Shown: in pieces, positions 36,114 through 44,177 of the stretch
Layout of the letters: every line of letters starts with the position of its first letter
Numbering within the stretch: position 1 is the first letter of the stretch
Origin: an uncultured Porphyromonadaceae bacterium
GTDB taxonomy: Bacteria; Bacteroidota; Bacteroidia; Bacteroidales; Muribaculaceae
Reading direction: 5' to 3'
Assembly: GCA_947649495.1 (NCBI GenBank)
Contig: CANSRU010000001.1
Span: 304,837 to 368,836, forward strand
DNA length: 64,000 nucleotides
The notes under the pieces: model-generated
What the model saw: only the letters and a program-made list of their open reading frames with translations
The model's database searches: none
Told to the model about the DNA's origin: nothing
Made by a program: the position numbers and the translations under genes

Positions 36114-37544
36114 TCAATCGTCGATGCTTATGGCTCCGGTATCAGGATTGACAAATGCCAGACGCCGTGTGGCACGAGTGGTGGCGGTATACAGCCACCG
36201 GTAAAACTCCATGCCGTAAGCATCGTCAGGCACATAACCCAAATCTACGAACACACTCTGCCATTGGCCGCCCTGAGCCTTATGGCATGTGACAGCATAG
36301 GCATATTTGACCTGAATAGCATTAAGATAAGGGTCGCTGCGCAGAATCTTCATACGCGCCTTAAGCGGAGTTGATGGGGTAAACAGGTCGGCATCGTTGA
36401 GCAAACGGTCGTAAAGAGCCGCGAAACGCTCCCGCTCCAATGCAGGAGCCTCCGATGTAAGTGTATCTAGAAGAATCTTACAGTCGAACGAAATGTCGCG
36501 GTCGGGAAGATTGAGCGTGACATCGGCGAAACGGAATCCGTAGCGTTCCTCCGTGCCATAGATATGCTCCACTATGGCGATATCGCCGTTGGCCACAAAA
36601 TCCAGCCCCTTGACCTTTGCGCTCCACAGATAATTGTTCTTGGCCACCATCAGCCGTTCATCGCGCGTAAGTTCCTCCTCCTTATATAATATATTGGCAC
36701 GGATAGCCAGATTGAACTGCACTGCGCGGCGGTTGGAGCGCGTTATCATCAAAGTCTCGCCGATACCGTATTCATCGTAACTCGCCGATATGGCATCCTG
36801 AAGTTCCTCCCCGGGCACCGACACCACATCGCTGAAGCGGTCTATAGCCAGCTTCGGTTCAGGCAACGGTGAGCGCAGCATGGCTTTACGCAGCCATGTG
36901 GCATTATATAATATACCGGAACGGCGCCCCTGACGCACAACCTCCGTCATCACCACCCGGGTCACTTTCAGGCCGTAGCTCCTTAGCACAGCCGGATTCA
37001 TGGCCGGACTTTCGTCGCACCCCACCGGTGGAAGCTGCGCCGTATCGCCAAGCAACAGCATGCGGCACCCCACTCCCGAGTAGACATAATGCAATAAATC
37101 TTCGAGCAGATTGCGGCGCAGGCCACCGTCGTCCACGCCGCTTTCACCTATCATCGAAGCCTCATCGACTATGAACACTGCATTTTGAAACGTATTGTCG
37201 GCCACCTCGCCGGCGTATGCCATAAGCCCCCCTTCAGTACCGCGATATATACGGCGGTGAATGGTGGTGGCGGGATATCGTGCGAAAGCACCGAACACTT
37301 TGGCCGCCCGGCCGGTAGGAGCCATGAGCACTACAGGCACACCGGCCTCGCGCAAAGCGCGCACCAATGCCCCGGTAAGCGAAGTTTTACCTGTTCCGGC
37401 ATATCCGTTAAGCAGAAACACAGAGTCGCTGTTGGCCGTCGGCGAACAGAAGCGCGCCAATGCGGCAATCAACTGAATCTGTTGCGAATTAGGGTCGTAA
37501 GGCAGATTGAGAAATATCCGTTCGGCAAATTCATGGGTATCCAT
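36114..37544 (-). CDS. Dda/RecD-like SF1B DNA helicase
   Basis: A 476-residue ATP-dependent 5'-3' helicase of the Dda/RecD2-like type. The Walker A motif GYAGTGKTS is at about residues 47-55. Motif Ia follows as LMAPTGRAAKVF, motif II as VFIVDEASMI, motif III as LLLGDTAQLPPVG, and the late motifs as AYAVTCHKAQGGQW and YTATTRATRRL. There is no exonuclease V partner. Such proteins occur widely in Bacteroidetes as stand-alone helicases of uncertain role in replication or repair. It lies 10 bases after mnmD and is cotranscribed with it. Confidence 0.85.
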   Translation of the reverse strand: MDTHEFAERIFLNLPYDPNSQQIQLIAALARFCSPTANSDSVFLLNGYAGTGKTSLTGALVRALREAGVPVVLMAPTGRAAKVFGAFARYPATTIHRRIYRGTEGGLMAYAGEVADNTFQNAVFIVDEASMIGESGVDDGGLRRNLLEDLLHYVYSGVGCRMLLLGDTAQLPPVGCDESPAMNPAVLRSYGLKVTRVVMTEVVRQGRRSGILYNATWLRKAMLRSPLPEPKLAIDRFSDVVSVPGEELQDAISASYDEYGIGETLMITRSNRRAVQFNLAIRANILYKEEELTRDERLMVAKNNYLWSAKVKGLDFVANGDIAIVEHIYGTEERYGFRFADVTLNLPDRDISFDCKILLDTLTSEAPALERERFAALYDRLLNDADLFTPSTPLKARMKILRSDPYLNAIQVKYAYAVTCHKAQGGQWQSVFVDLGYVPDDAYGMEFYRWLYTATTRATRRLAFVNPDTGAISIDD

Positions 37545-37554
37545 AGTCAGCTTA

Positions 37555-38220
37555 TCACGGTTTCACACCTCTCAATATCTCTCTCTTACCTCCGGGTGGT
37601 CCCGGAAGACGCTCCGTTGCAAACCCCACATCCTGAAGCATGCGCCTCACAGCTCCTTTGGCACAATATGTGGTGAGAACACCCCCTGTACGCATGGCAC
37701 GGAACAACCGCTCAAAGCATCCTCGCGTCCACATTTCGGGCTGTTTCTCGGGGGCGAAAGCATCGAAATATACCACATCGATATCCTGCGGAAGCTCACA
37801 GTTCGTGAAATCGGCCTGCAGTTTCACCAATGTGAATGTCGGAGACATGGCGACCTCCCGATTCCATGGAGCGGCATTGACAGCCACCATTGCATCGGCA
37901 TTGTCATAACCGAATCCCGACATATCCAACTGCCAGGCATCGAGCGGATACAACTCGAGCGATTTATACACCACCCGGTCATTCCCCGCCGCTTTAAGGG
38001 TCAACGCGGCGTTCAGCCCCGTACCATACCCTACCTCAAGCACATTGAGCGGCAATTCGTGAGACATAGCCAGACGGTGTAGAAATCCACACTCCACATA
38101 GACATGCCAGCTTTCGGTCAAAGCGCCTTTCACCGAGTGGTAATGTTCGTCCAAGTCAGGGCGATAAAGCGTCGCCGAGCCATCGGCCGTTATCTCTATT
38201 TCGGTTTTTATTCCGTCCAT
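37555..38220 (-). CDS. mnmD: tRNA 5-methylaminomethyl-2-thiouridine methyltransferase domain protein MnmD
   Basis: A 221-residue SAM-dependent methyltransferase corresponding to the MnmC2 half of enterobacterial MnmC. It would complete the mnm5s2U34 modification in the anticodons of Lys, Glu and Gln tRNAs. The N-terminus ADGSATLYRPDLDEHYHSVKGALTES, the SAM loop VLEVGYGTGLNA and the YFDAFAPEKQPEMW motif match. The frame is open far upstream (to 38736) but that part runs antisense through bcp; the ATG at 38220 is the family start. The oxidase half (MnmC1) is absent, as is common in this phylum. Confidence 0.9.
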   Translation of the reverse strand: MDGIKTEIEITADGSATLYRPDLDEHYHSVKGALTESWHVYVECGFLHRLAMSHELPLNVLEVGYGTGLNAALTLKAAGNDRVVYKSLELYPLDAWQLDMSGFGYDNADAMVAVNAAPWNREVAMSPTFTLVKLQADFTNCELPQDIDVVYFDAFAPEKQPEMWTRGCFERLFRAMRTGGVLTTYCAKGAVRRMLQDVGFATERLPGPPGGKREILRGVKP

Positions 38221-38224
38221 AGAA

Positions 38225-38264
38225 CAAAAGTACATAAAAGTAATGTTATTTTTATGTACTTTTG
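38225..38264. promoter_or_regulatory. Divergent promoters forming a 15-bp inverted repeat (mnmD/bcp)
   Basis: CAAAAGTACATAAAA (38225-38239) and its exact reverse complement (38250-38264) flank a 10-base spacer. Each arm contains a perfect -7 box TACTTTTG, pointing outward to mnmD (minus, 4 bases before its ATG) and bcp (plus, 34 bases before its ATG). Confidence 0.6.
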
Positions 38265-38298
38265 CCAATAATGTATCACCATAAAACATCGACAGACT

Positions 38299-38751
38299 AT
38301 GAACGTAGGCGACAAAGCTCCTGAATATCTGGGAGTGGACCAGAACGGAAAAGAGATAAAACTGAGCGATTACGCAGGAAAGAAACTTGTGCTGTACTTC
38401 TACCCTAAGGACAACACTTCGGGATGCACCGCCGAGGCATGTTCGCTCCGCGACAACATCGACGCACTCCGCGCACGCGGCTATCAGGTGGTGGGCGTTA
38501 GCTCCGACAGCGAGGCCTCGCACCAACGTTTCATCGAAAAGCATTCCCTGCCTTTCCCCCTCATAGCCGACACCGAGCACAAACTGCAGGAACAGATGGG
38601 TGTGTGGGGCGAAAAAAGCATGTACGGACGTAAATATATGGGCACTTTCCGCACCACATTCCTGATTGATGAGAACGGTGTGATAGAACATATATTCCTG
38701 CCGAAGGCAATCAAGACAAAGATTCACGCCGACCAAATTCTGTCGATGTGA
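38299..38751 (+). CDS. bcp: Thioredoxin-dependent thiol peroxidase (BCP family)
   Basis: A 150-residue peroxiredoxin of the BCP/PrxQ type that detoxifies peroxides using thioredoxin. The peroxidatic and resolving cysteines lie five apart in SGCTAEACSLRD, and KLVLYFYPKDNT precedes them. The stop TGA shares a base with the ATG of the GH5 gene (TGATG), so the two are translationally coupled, an odd pairing of a redox enzyme and a glycanase. Confidence 0.94.
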   Translation: MNVGDKAPEYLGVDQNGKEIKLSDYAGKKLVLYFYPKDNTSGCTAEACSLRDNIDALRARGYQVVGVSSDSEASHQRFIEKHSLPFPLIADTEHKLQEQMGVWGEKSMYGRKYMGTFRTTFLIDENGVIEHIFLPKAIKTKIHADQILSM

Positions 38752-40016
38752 TGCTCAGGCATATATTGTCGGCCATCCTGCTGCTTTTTGCAGTATTGGC
38801 CGCCGATTGTAAAAACGACGGAATGAAAAACGACTTCATAACCGTGGGCCACGACGGCCAGTTTCATTCAGGCGACACAGTCTACCGCTTCGTGGGCACT
38901 AACTTCTGGTATGGGCCTATCCTTGCATCAGATGGTCCGGGTGGTGACCGCGGGAGACTGCACCGTGAGCTAGACCGTCTGCAGCAAGCAGGCGTGACTA
39001 ACCTGCGCATACTTGCCGGAGCTGAAGGCCCCGAAGGATTGCCCCACCACATATCGCCAGTGCTCCAGACTGCGCCCGGAGTATACAACGACACTTTGCT
39101 TCAAGGTCTCGACTATTTCATGGCCGAGCTGGAGCGACGTGGCATGAAAGCTGTGATATATCTCACCAACGCATGGGAGTGGAGCGGCGGCTACGGTTCG
39201 TATCTGCAATGGAGCGGCCATGGTGTGGCTCCGGTGCCGGGAATCGACGGCTACCGTGAATATGTGGAGCATGTCAAGGATTTTGTGCTCGACCCCAAAG
39301 CCTCAGGCATGGCCATAGACCATGCACGCTACATGGCATCGCGCACCAACACCGTCACCGGACGCCCATACGCCGAATCGCCGGCCATCATGGCATGGCA
39401 GGTGGCCAACGAGCCGCGGGCGTTCAGCCGCGAGGGCAAGGAAGCGCTGCTTGAGTGGATACACGCCATGGCCAAGGCCATAAAATCGGTCGATCCAAAC
39501 CACCTCGTATCCACCGGAAGCGAGGGTAAATACGGTTGTGAGATAGACCTTGATCTATGGACCCGCATCCACGCGCTACCCGAGATAGACTATGCCGTGA
39601 TACACCTTTGGCCCACAAACTGGGGATGGGCGTCGCGCGACAGCGTTGAGGCACATCTGCCTGAGGCTTGCCGTCTGTCGGGGGAATACATAGACGAACA
39701 TTTAGCCGCGATAGCGCCCTACCGGCGGCCGATAGTGATTGAGGAATTCGGCTATCCGCGCGACGGATTCAAATTCGGGATAGACGTGCCCGTATCGGCC
39801 CGCGACAAATATTATGCCTATATTCTCGACCGCTTCCGCAACACTCCCGGCTTAGGCGGCATTAACTTCTGGGGTTGGAACGGCGAAGCGCGCCCTACCG
39901 CAACAATGTGGGCGCCCGGAGCGCCATATTGCTGCGACCCCGCCCACGAGCCCCAGGGCATGTACGGTGTATTCGACACCGACACCTCCACCCTGCAGAT
40001 CCTCCAAGCCCGGTAG
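38751..40016 (+). CDS. GH5 mannan endo-1,4-beta-mannosidase-like glycoside hydrolase
   Basis: A 421-residue exported glycoside hydrolase, GH5_7-like. The signal peptide is residues 1 to about 18; a cysteine at residue 20 follows LAAD, an imperfect lipobox. The retaining-enzyme pair is visible: acid/base glutamate 221 in WQVANEPRAF and the nucleophile in VIEEFGYP (residues 331-332). GTNFWYG, IYLTNAWEWSGG and INFWGWNGEARP agree with beta-mannanases, but the substrate is inferred. A GTG one codon upstream is possible, but the ATG overlapping the bcp stop is preferred. Confidence 0.85.
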   Translation: MLRHILSAILLLFAVLAADCKNDGMKNDFITVGHDGQFHSGDTVYRFVGTNFWYGPILASDGPGGDRGRLHRELDRLQQAGVTNLRILAGAEGPEGLPHHISPVLQTAPGVYNDTLLQGLDYFMAELERRGMKAVIYLTNAWEWSGGYGSYLQWSGHGVAPVPGIDGYREYVEHVKDFVLDPKASGMAIDHARYMASRTNTVTGRPYAESPAIMAWQVANEPRAFSREGKEALLEWIHAMAKAIKSVDPNHLVSTGSEGKYGCEIDLDLWTRIHALPEIDYAVIHLWPTNWGWASRDSVEAHLPEACRLSGEYIDEHLAAIAPYRRPIVIEEFGYPRDGFKFGIDVPVSARDKYYAYILDRFRNTPGLGGINFWGWNGEARPTATMWAPGAPYCCDPAHEPQGMYGVFDTDTSTLQILQAR

Positions 40017-40046
40017 CCACATTAGAACAATATATAGGCATATGAA

Positions 40047-41177
40047 TTACACGAACTCCAGATAATTTTCTCTGTTCACCACATGAAACTCGGCATGAGG
40101 ATATGCTTCGTGGAAAACCTTTGGGACATTAGGCATCTTGTTTCCCCATTTAAACTCCAATGCAGTCAGGCCATCGAGGCTCTCCTCTATCAGATCAATC
40201 TCCTGCATGTCGTAGGTGCGCCAGAAATAGAACTCCTTATGCAGCCTCTCGTTGAAGTTCGCTTTGCGACGTTCACCAATGATGTAGTTCTCCCATAATG
40301 CTCCGACATCCTGCCGTATGGCCAGTGGCGAAAAAGCTCCGATAATGGCATTGCGAATTCCATTATCATAGAAATACCATTTGCCGGCTTTTCTAACTTC
40401 CTTTCGCAAGTTACGCGAATAAGCTCCCAGCCTATATATCACAAAGACCTTTTCCAGCAAGTCAAGATACTTCTCTACAGTCGTCTTACTCATGCCGAGT
40501 TGCTTACCCAATTCTTCGTAAGACACCTCACTGCCCAACTGAAAGGCAATAAGTCGCAACAGGTCGCGCATCTTGCTCGAATTTTTCAGACCATCAATAG
40601 CCAAAATATCTTTCAATAGATACGCTCCAACAATATCACGCAAATAGTCAGTCTTACGTTCATAGTTATCCATCATTATAACCTCCGGATAAGAACCGTA
40701 AATCAAGCGTGCTTCAAGATTCTGGCGGGTTTCGAGCGCGGTTTCCGTCTGGGCAATCTCACGTTGTGAAAAGGGAGTAAGGAGAAATTGCGTGCTGCGA
40801 CCAACCAATGGCTCACCTGTCTTATTCAGCAAATCAAAAGACGACGATCCGCTGGCCAATACGCTGATGCCCGGTATTTCATCGACAATCAATTTCAGGA
40901 CACTGCCAATCTCGGGAATATTCTGAGCCTCGTCTATAGCCAATAGGTCGATACCCTCCAACAGATGCCGGTAGTTAGCTACAGAGCGGTTTTTCAACAA
41001 AGCCAACGTATCGTAATCCTCGCCGTTGAGCATTATCTTTCGCCCCGGATAATTGGTTACGAGTTCGCGCATAAGCACAGTTTTACCCACGCGGCGAGCT
41101 CCGAAAATCAATACGGCCTTATTTGGCGCAATGCGTGACGCAATTTTATCTTGGAGTATCCTGTTTATCGTTTCCAT
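40047..41177 (-). CDS. AAA_14 / DUF4143 ATP-binding protein
   Basis: A 376-residue ATPase with an N-terminal AAA_14 domain: Walker A GARRVGKT at residues 26-33, Walker B LLAIDEAQNI and the sensor region VLASGSSSFDLL. A C-terminal DUF4143 nuclease-like fold follows, with FYFWRTYDMQEIDLIEE and LTALEFKWG, where the D, E and K residues resemble a PD-(D/E)XK site. Such genes are very abundant in Bacteroidetes and often lie in variable regions; the function is unknown. This copy separates an intact GH5 gene from a relic of a similar gene end (41330-41360). Confidence 0.85.
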   Translation of the reverse strand: METINRILQDKIASRIAPNKAVLIFGARRVGKTVLMRELVTNYPGRKIMLNGEDYDTLALLKNRSVANYRHLLEGIDLLAIDEAQNIPEIGSVLKLIVDEIPGISVLASGSSSFDLLNKTGEPLVGRSTQFLLTPFSQREIAQTETALETRQNLEARLIYGSYPEVIMMDNYERKTDYLRDIVGAYLLKDILAIDGLKNSSKMRDLLRLIAFQLGSEVSYEELGKQLGMSKTTVEKYLDLLEKVFVIYRLGAYSRNLRKEVRKAGKWYFYDNGIRNAIIGAFSPLAIRQDVGALWENYIIGERRKANFNERLHKEFYFWRTYDMQEIDLIEESLDGLTALEFKWGNKMPNVPKVFHEAYPHAEFHVVNRENYLEFV

Positions 41178-41197
41178 ATCTTAATCTATCCTTTTCG

Positions 41198-41205
41198 CAA
41201 ATATA
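41198..41205 (-). promoter_or_regulatory. -7 box of the DUF4143 ATPase gene
   Basis: TATATTTG on the minus strand, 20 bases before the start codon. Two 19-base imperfect direct repeats (41219-41237 and 41252-41270, 16 of 19 identical) lie just upstream. Confidence 0.55.
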
Positions 41206-41218
41206 ATAATTATTTTCT

Positions 41219-41270
41219 ACAATGACGATTTTTACATAAAAAACGCACTCCACAATGGCGATTTTACCAT
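41219..41270. repeat. Pair of 19-base imperfect direct repeats
   Basis: acaatgacgatttttacat (41219-41237) and acaatggcgattttaccat (41252-41270) share 16 of 19 bases and are 33 bases apart, in the -33 region and upstream of the ATPase promoter. They may be a regulator site; nothing more can be said. Confidence 0.5.
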
Positions 41271-41326
41271 TTAGCCCATTTATAATATATTTTTCAATAC
41301 CACAAACCTCCAATCATACTCAATAC

Positions 41327-41361
41327 CCTTCCTCCCTGCAGATTCTCCAAGCACGGTAATC
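41327..41361 (+). pseudogene. Relic of the 3' end of a second GH5-type gene
   Basis: In one frame this stretch reads SLQILQAR followed by a stop, identical to the end of the intact GH5 enzyme (TLQILQAR, stop at 40016). About 27 of 31 bases match the intact copy, and the codon differences in the final octapeptide are silent (ATC/ATT, GCC/GCA, TAG/TAA). The rest of the second gene is missing; the DUF4143 ATPase gene lies between the two copies. Confidence 0.6.
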
Positions 41362-41378
41362 CAATGGGTGCTATAAAT

Positions 41379-41420
41379 AGAAATCAGGCCATGCGGTATG
41401 GTACGCATGGCCTGATTTCT
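41379..41420 (-). terminator. Terminator after the leucine-rich-repeat gene
   Basis: A 17-bp perfect stem (41379-41395 with 41404-41420) around an 8-base loop. It follows the minus-strand stop codon at 41462 and could also have ended the lost GH5 paralogue on the plus strand. Confidence 0.75.
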
Positions 41421-41461
41421 GTCAATTGCAGTGTGTGCGGCATAGCCGCGGGGTCATAGTA

Positions 41462-43810
41462 TCAATATAGCATTTTCTTGGTGGTGCCGTTGGAATAAAC
41501 CACTATGTTGAATCCGCGCTGAGGCTTATCGTAGCGGCGGCCTGCGAGGTCAAAATAACCCACCACGGTAACTACCTCATCGTCGCCGATCACACCGATA
41601 CCGGCCTGACCCTCCTCGGTAGTGAAACTATGCTCTTCTCCGTAGGTGTGTCCCGCATCAGTCTCCACAAATGCACGGTAGGTGTAGGTGGTGCCCGGCT
41701 CAAGGTTTTCTAAAGTAGCGGTCATAATCTGACCGGTAGCCTCCACTGTGTTAACCGCCCCAGGTGTGGCCATGGTGTGGAAATCCTGTGCACTGACACT
41801 GCCGGTCTTCCAATACTGGAATCCCTGGCGCTTGATGTTGTCTGTGCCGGCCAAAGCGTAGCCACGCACAGTAACGGTGGAAGCCGTCATGTTTTGCACG
41901 GGATAGGTCTTCACGGTAGGCTCGAAATAACTGAAATCGCTCGGATCGAAAGTCACCCACTCGCCATAATAGTAATTGTCGTCGGCATCCTTGTAGAAAG
42001 GACGTACATCGTAGTAAGACGTCGGTTGCAGATTGCGTATATAGCCCTCTAACACACCATCGTTAACAGCTGCGTATGCCTCCTTCGGAGCCAGTGTGGC
42101 CGGAGCGTCATACTTCTTCCACTGGAACCCGACTCTCGGCTCCAGGTCAGATATATTGGTTTCAGCAGCCACAATGGCGCATGTCGACGACACACATTTC
42201 GGATTCAGCGTGGTGAAAGTCACCTCAGGGGTCTCGAATGAGTACGAAAAAAGACATTGAGACGCATTGTTTTCGTCGGTAGCCATTATCTTTAAAATAT
42301 ACGATTTTTCCGGCTGCAAGCCTGTTATTACATATTCGGGATCTCCTTCAATATCGATACTCCGAACCGCCTCGTTGTTGGAGTCATACACAACTCCCCG
42401 TATATTCCCCCACTCTACATTGCCGTCAAAATACGGATTCTCAATTGCGGACATCTTAACACCATTAGTAAGTTTAGAAGCATTATACCTATATGGAGAA
42501 TCAAAAGGATATATTGAACAACCATATAATGAGTAAAACTTATTAACATCAGAACCGTGGCATAGAACAACGCTACCACTTTCTAAAGAGATCCAAATTT
42601 CCTCATCCTCAGCCAATTTCCGTTCAAACCTCAATGGTCTTAATTCACATCCCAAGAATGCAGAGCCATCAAAATAAATCACGGAAGATGGAATTGTTAC
42701 AGAGGTAAGGCCACTACAATCCCTAAAAGCATACGATTCGATTGTGGTTACAGAAGAGGGTATGTCTACGGACGTAAGGTTGGCACAACCACCAAAAGCA
42801 CCACTTCCAATTGTGGTTACGGATTCCGAGATGGTGACAGACGTAAGGCCGCTACATTCACCAAAAGCACCACCACCAATTGTGGTCACCGAATTGGGGA
42901 TGGTAACGGACATAAGGCCGCTGCAACCCCAAAAAGCATCATATCCGATTGTAATTACAGAGGAGGGTATGACTACGGACGTAATGCCGTCACATCCGTA
43001 AAACGCATAATTCCCAATTGCTGTTACCGATGAGGGGATAATCAGATTTTTAACTTCCCGACCGTTTATATATAAATTATCGGCTTCTTCTAATGGATTT
43101 GCCCCATATCCAAACTCTATGGAACATAAAGCTTCAACGCTTGCAAACTCCGCCTTAGTCAGACCGAAGCAACCCAAAAAAGCGTTGTCGCCAATTGCTG
43201 TTACCGATGAGGGAATGGATATGGACGTAAGACCACTGCAACCAAAAAAGGTCTGTGCTTTAATTGTAGTTACTGAATTCGGAATGGTCACAGACGTAAG
43301 ACCACTGCACATGCTAAAAGCACTACCTCCAATTGTGGTCACCGAATTGGGGATGGTAACGGACGCAAGACCACTGCACATGCTAAAAGCACTACCTCCA
43401 ATTGTGGTTACCGAATTGGGGATGATAACGGACGCAAGACCGCTGCAATCAAAAGCACCATTACCGATTGTGGTTACCGAAGAGGGGATGGTGACTGACG
43501 TCAAGCCGGTAGATTTACAAAATGAATATTTTCCAATTTCAACAAGATTATATTCGGTATCGCCGTCCATTGGATGTTCTGGTAAAATTAGACTACCATT
43601 CAGGTCGCCGTGACCGGGGGAAGAATATGTTCCCTCACGTGTTTTACAGGTTTTGGTAGATTCATCTATTACAGTATAATAAACTGTCTGGCCTTCGTAG
43701 GTGTAGGTGAAGAAGTCGCGGGCGGAGAGAGGGTTCGGGGAGGCGCCGAGTAGCGTCAGGAACAACAGCATCGGGAGCAGCCGCAGATTAGAGCGTAGAA
43801 ACTTAAGCAT
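41462..43810 (-). CDS. BspA-like leucine-rich-repeat surface protein with fibronectin-like region and sorting tail
   Basis: A 782-residue exported protein. The signal peptide MLKFLRSNLRLLPMLLFLTLLGA sets the start at 43810; the frame continues 57 codons upstream, but that would bury the signal peptide and runs into a structured RNA. Residues from about 75 to 400 hold some ten 23-residue repeats of the type GLTSVTIPSSVTTIGxxAFxxCS (LRR_5, BspA/TpLRR). A fibronectin-III-like region follows (VTVRGYALAGTDNIKRQGF, LEPGTTYTYRAFVETDAG). The end, GYFDLAGRRYDKP...GFNIVVYSNG, resembles a type IX sorting tail. A role in adhesion or host binding is inferred. Confidence 0.82.
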   Translation of the reverse strand: MLKFLRSNLRLLPMLLFLTLLGASPNPLSARDFFTYTYEGQTVYYTVIDESTKTCKTREGTYSSPGHGDLNGSLILPEHPMDGDTEYNLVEIGKYSFCKSTGLTSVTIPSSVTTIGNGAFDCSGLASVIIPNSVTTIGGSAFSMCSGLASVTIPNSVTTIGGSAFSMCSGLTSVTIPNSVTTIKAQTFFGCSGLTSISIPSSVTAIGDNAFLGCFGLTKAEFASVEALCSIEFGYGANPLEEADNLYINGREVKNLIIPSSVTAIGNYAFYGCDGITSVVIPSSVITIGYDAFWGCSGLMSVTIPNSVTTIGGGAFGECSGLTSVTISESVTTIGSGAFGGCANLTSVDIPSSVTTIESYAFRDCSGLTSVTIPSSVIYFDGSAFLGCELRPLRFERKLAEDEEIWISLESGSVVLCHGSDVNKFYSLYGCSIYPFDSPYRYNASKLTNGVKMSAIENPYFDGNVEWGNIRGVVYDSNNEAVRSIDIEGDPEYVITGLQPEKSYILKIMATDENNASQCLFSYSFETPEVTFTTLNPKCVSSTCAIVAAETNISDLEPRVGFQWKKYDAPATLAPKEAYAAVNDGVLEGYIRNLQPTSYYDVRPFYKDADDNYYYGEWVTFDPSDFSYFEPTVKTYPVQNMTASTVTVRGYALAGTDNIKRQGFQYWKTGSVSAQDFHTMATPGAVNTVEATGQIMTATLENLEPGTTYTYRAFVETDAGHTYGEEHSFTTEEGQAGIGVIGDDEVVTVVGYFDLAGRRYDKPQRGFNIVVYSNGTTKKMLY
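42680..43520 (-). repeat. Tandem 69-base coding repeats of the leucine-rich-repeat gene
   Basis: The DNA encoding the LRR region is a run of imperfect 69-base units. Two neighbouring units in 43296-43440 are nearly identical, including ATGCTAAAAGCACTACCTCC on the plus strand, which suggests recent duplication or gene conversion. Confidence 0.75.
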
Positions 43811-43870
43811 AAGCGTATAAGATTGGTCTAAAGCCGCGGTCATCCCCTCGTTGGCCAATGTCGTTATATA

Positions 43871-43911
43871 AAAGAAAAAAGCGTAGGAATCTGTATCTGT
43901 TACCGTCCTAC
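43871..43911 (-). terminator. Intrinsic terminator at the end of the leader RNA
   Basis: GTAGGA (43906-43911) and TCCTAC (43883-43888) form a stem followed on the minus strand by GC and TTTTTTCTTTT (43871-43880 region). It lies 60 bases before the start of the LRR gene, so it would separate a free RNA from, or attenuate, that gene. Confidence 0.65.
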
Positions 43912-44136
43912 TAATCGAGGCTTCTCGCATTGCCCTATTGATGTCGAACGGCAACGCAGAAGCCCACGCCTGTATATGCAACGATGCCTCCGGCCATATC
44001 TCTCCCGAGATACCGTGCCGAATGCAGGGTATTACATATCCACGGGCATCTACCGTTGCTATTACTTGACATCAATATGAAATTTTGCGAGAATTCCGAT
44101 TAGTCAAGAATCAGCGCGGATAAACGCTTTCTAAAT

Positions 44137-44177
44137 AAAAAATGTCGGCATCACGCCTCCTCTGAAGCGTTTTGCCG
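44137..44177 (-). terminator. 5'-proximal hairpin with T6 tract in the leader RNA
   Basis: CGGCA/TGCCG and ACGC/GCGT helices (44146-44177) separated by a small purine internal loop are followed by T6 at 44137-44142, within the first 40 bases of the predicted transcript. It may be an early attenuator or just the 5' stem of the RNA. Confidence 0.4.

Noticed and set aside
38221..38736. Upstream extension of the mnmD frame on the minus strand
   Set aside because: It runs antisense through bcp and lacks similarity to the methyltransferase; the conserved MnmD N-terminus starts at 38220.
39985..41361. Mobile element with att-like direct repeats around the DUF4143 gene
   Set aside because: No integrase, transposase or inverted repeats are present, and the repeat differences are silent codon changes, which fit a decayed paralogue better.
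42680..43520. Regular 69-base periodicity resembling a repeat array or CRISPR
   Set aside because: The periodicity is in frame and encodes leucine-rich repeats; there are no unique spacers and no cas genes.
43811..43981. In-frame 57-codon N-terminal extension of the LRR protein
   Set aside because: It would put 57 residues before a clear signal peptide and its DNA forms the terminator and part of the structured leader.
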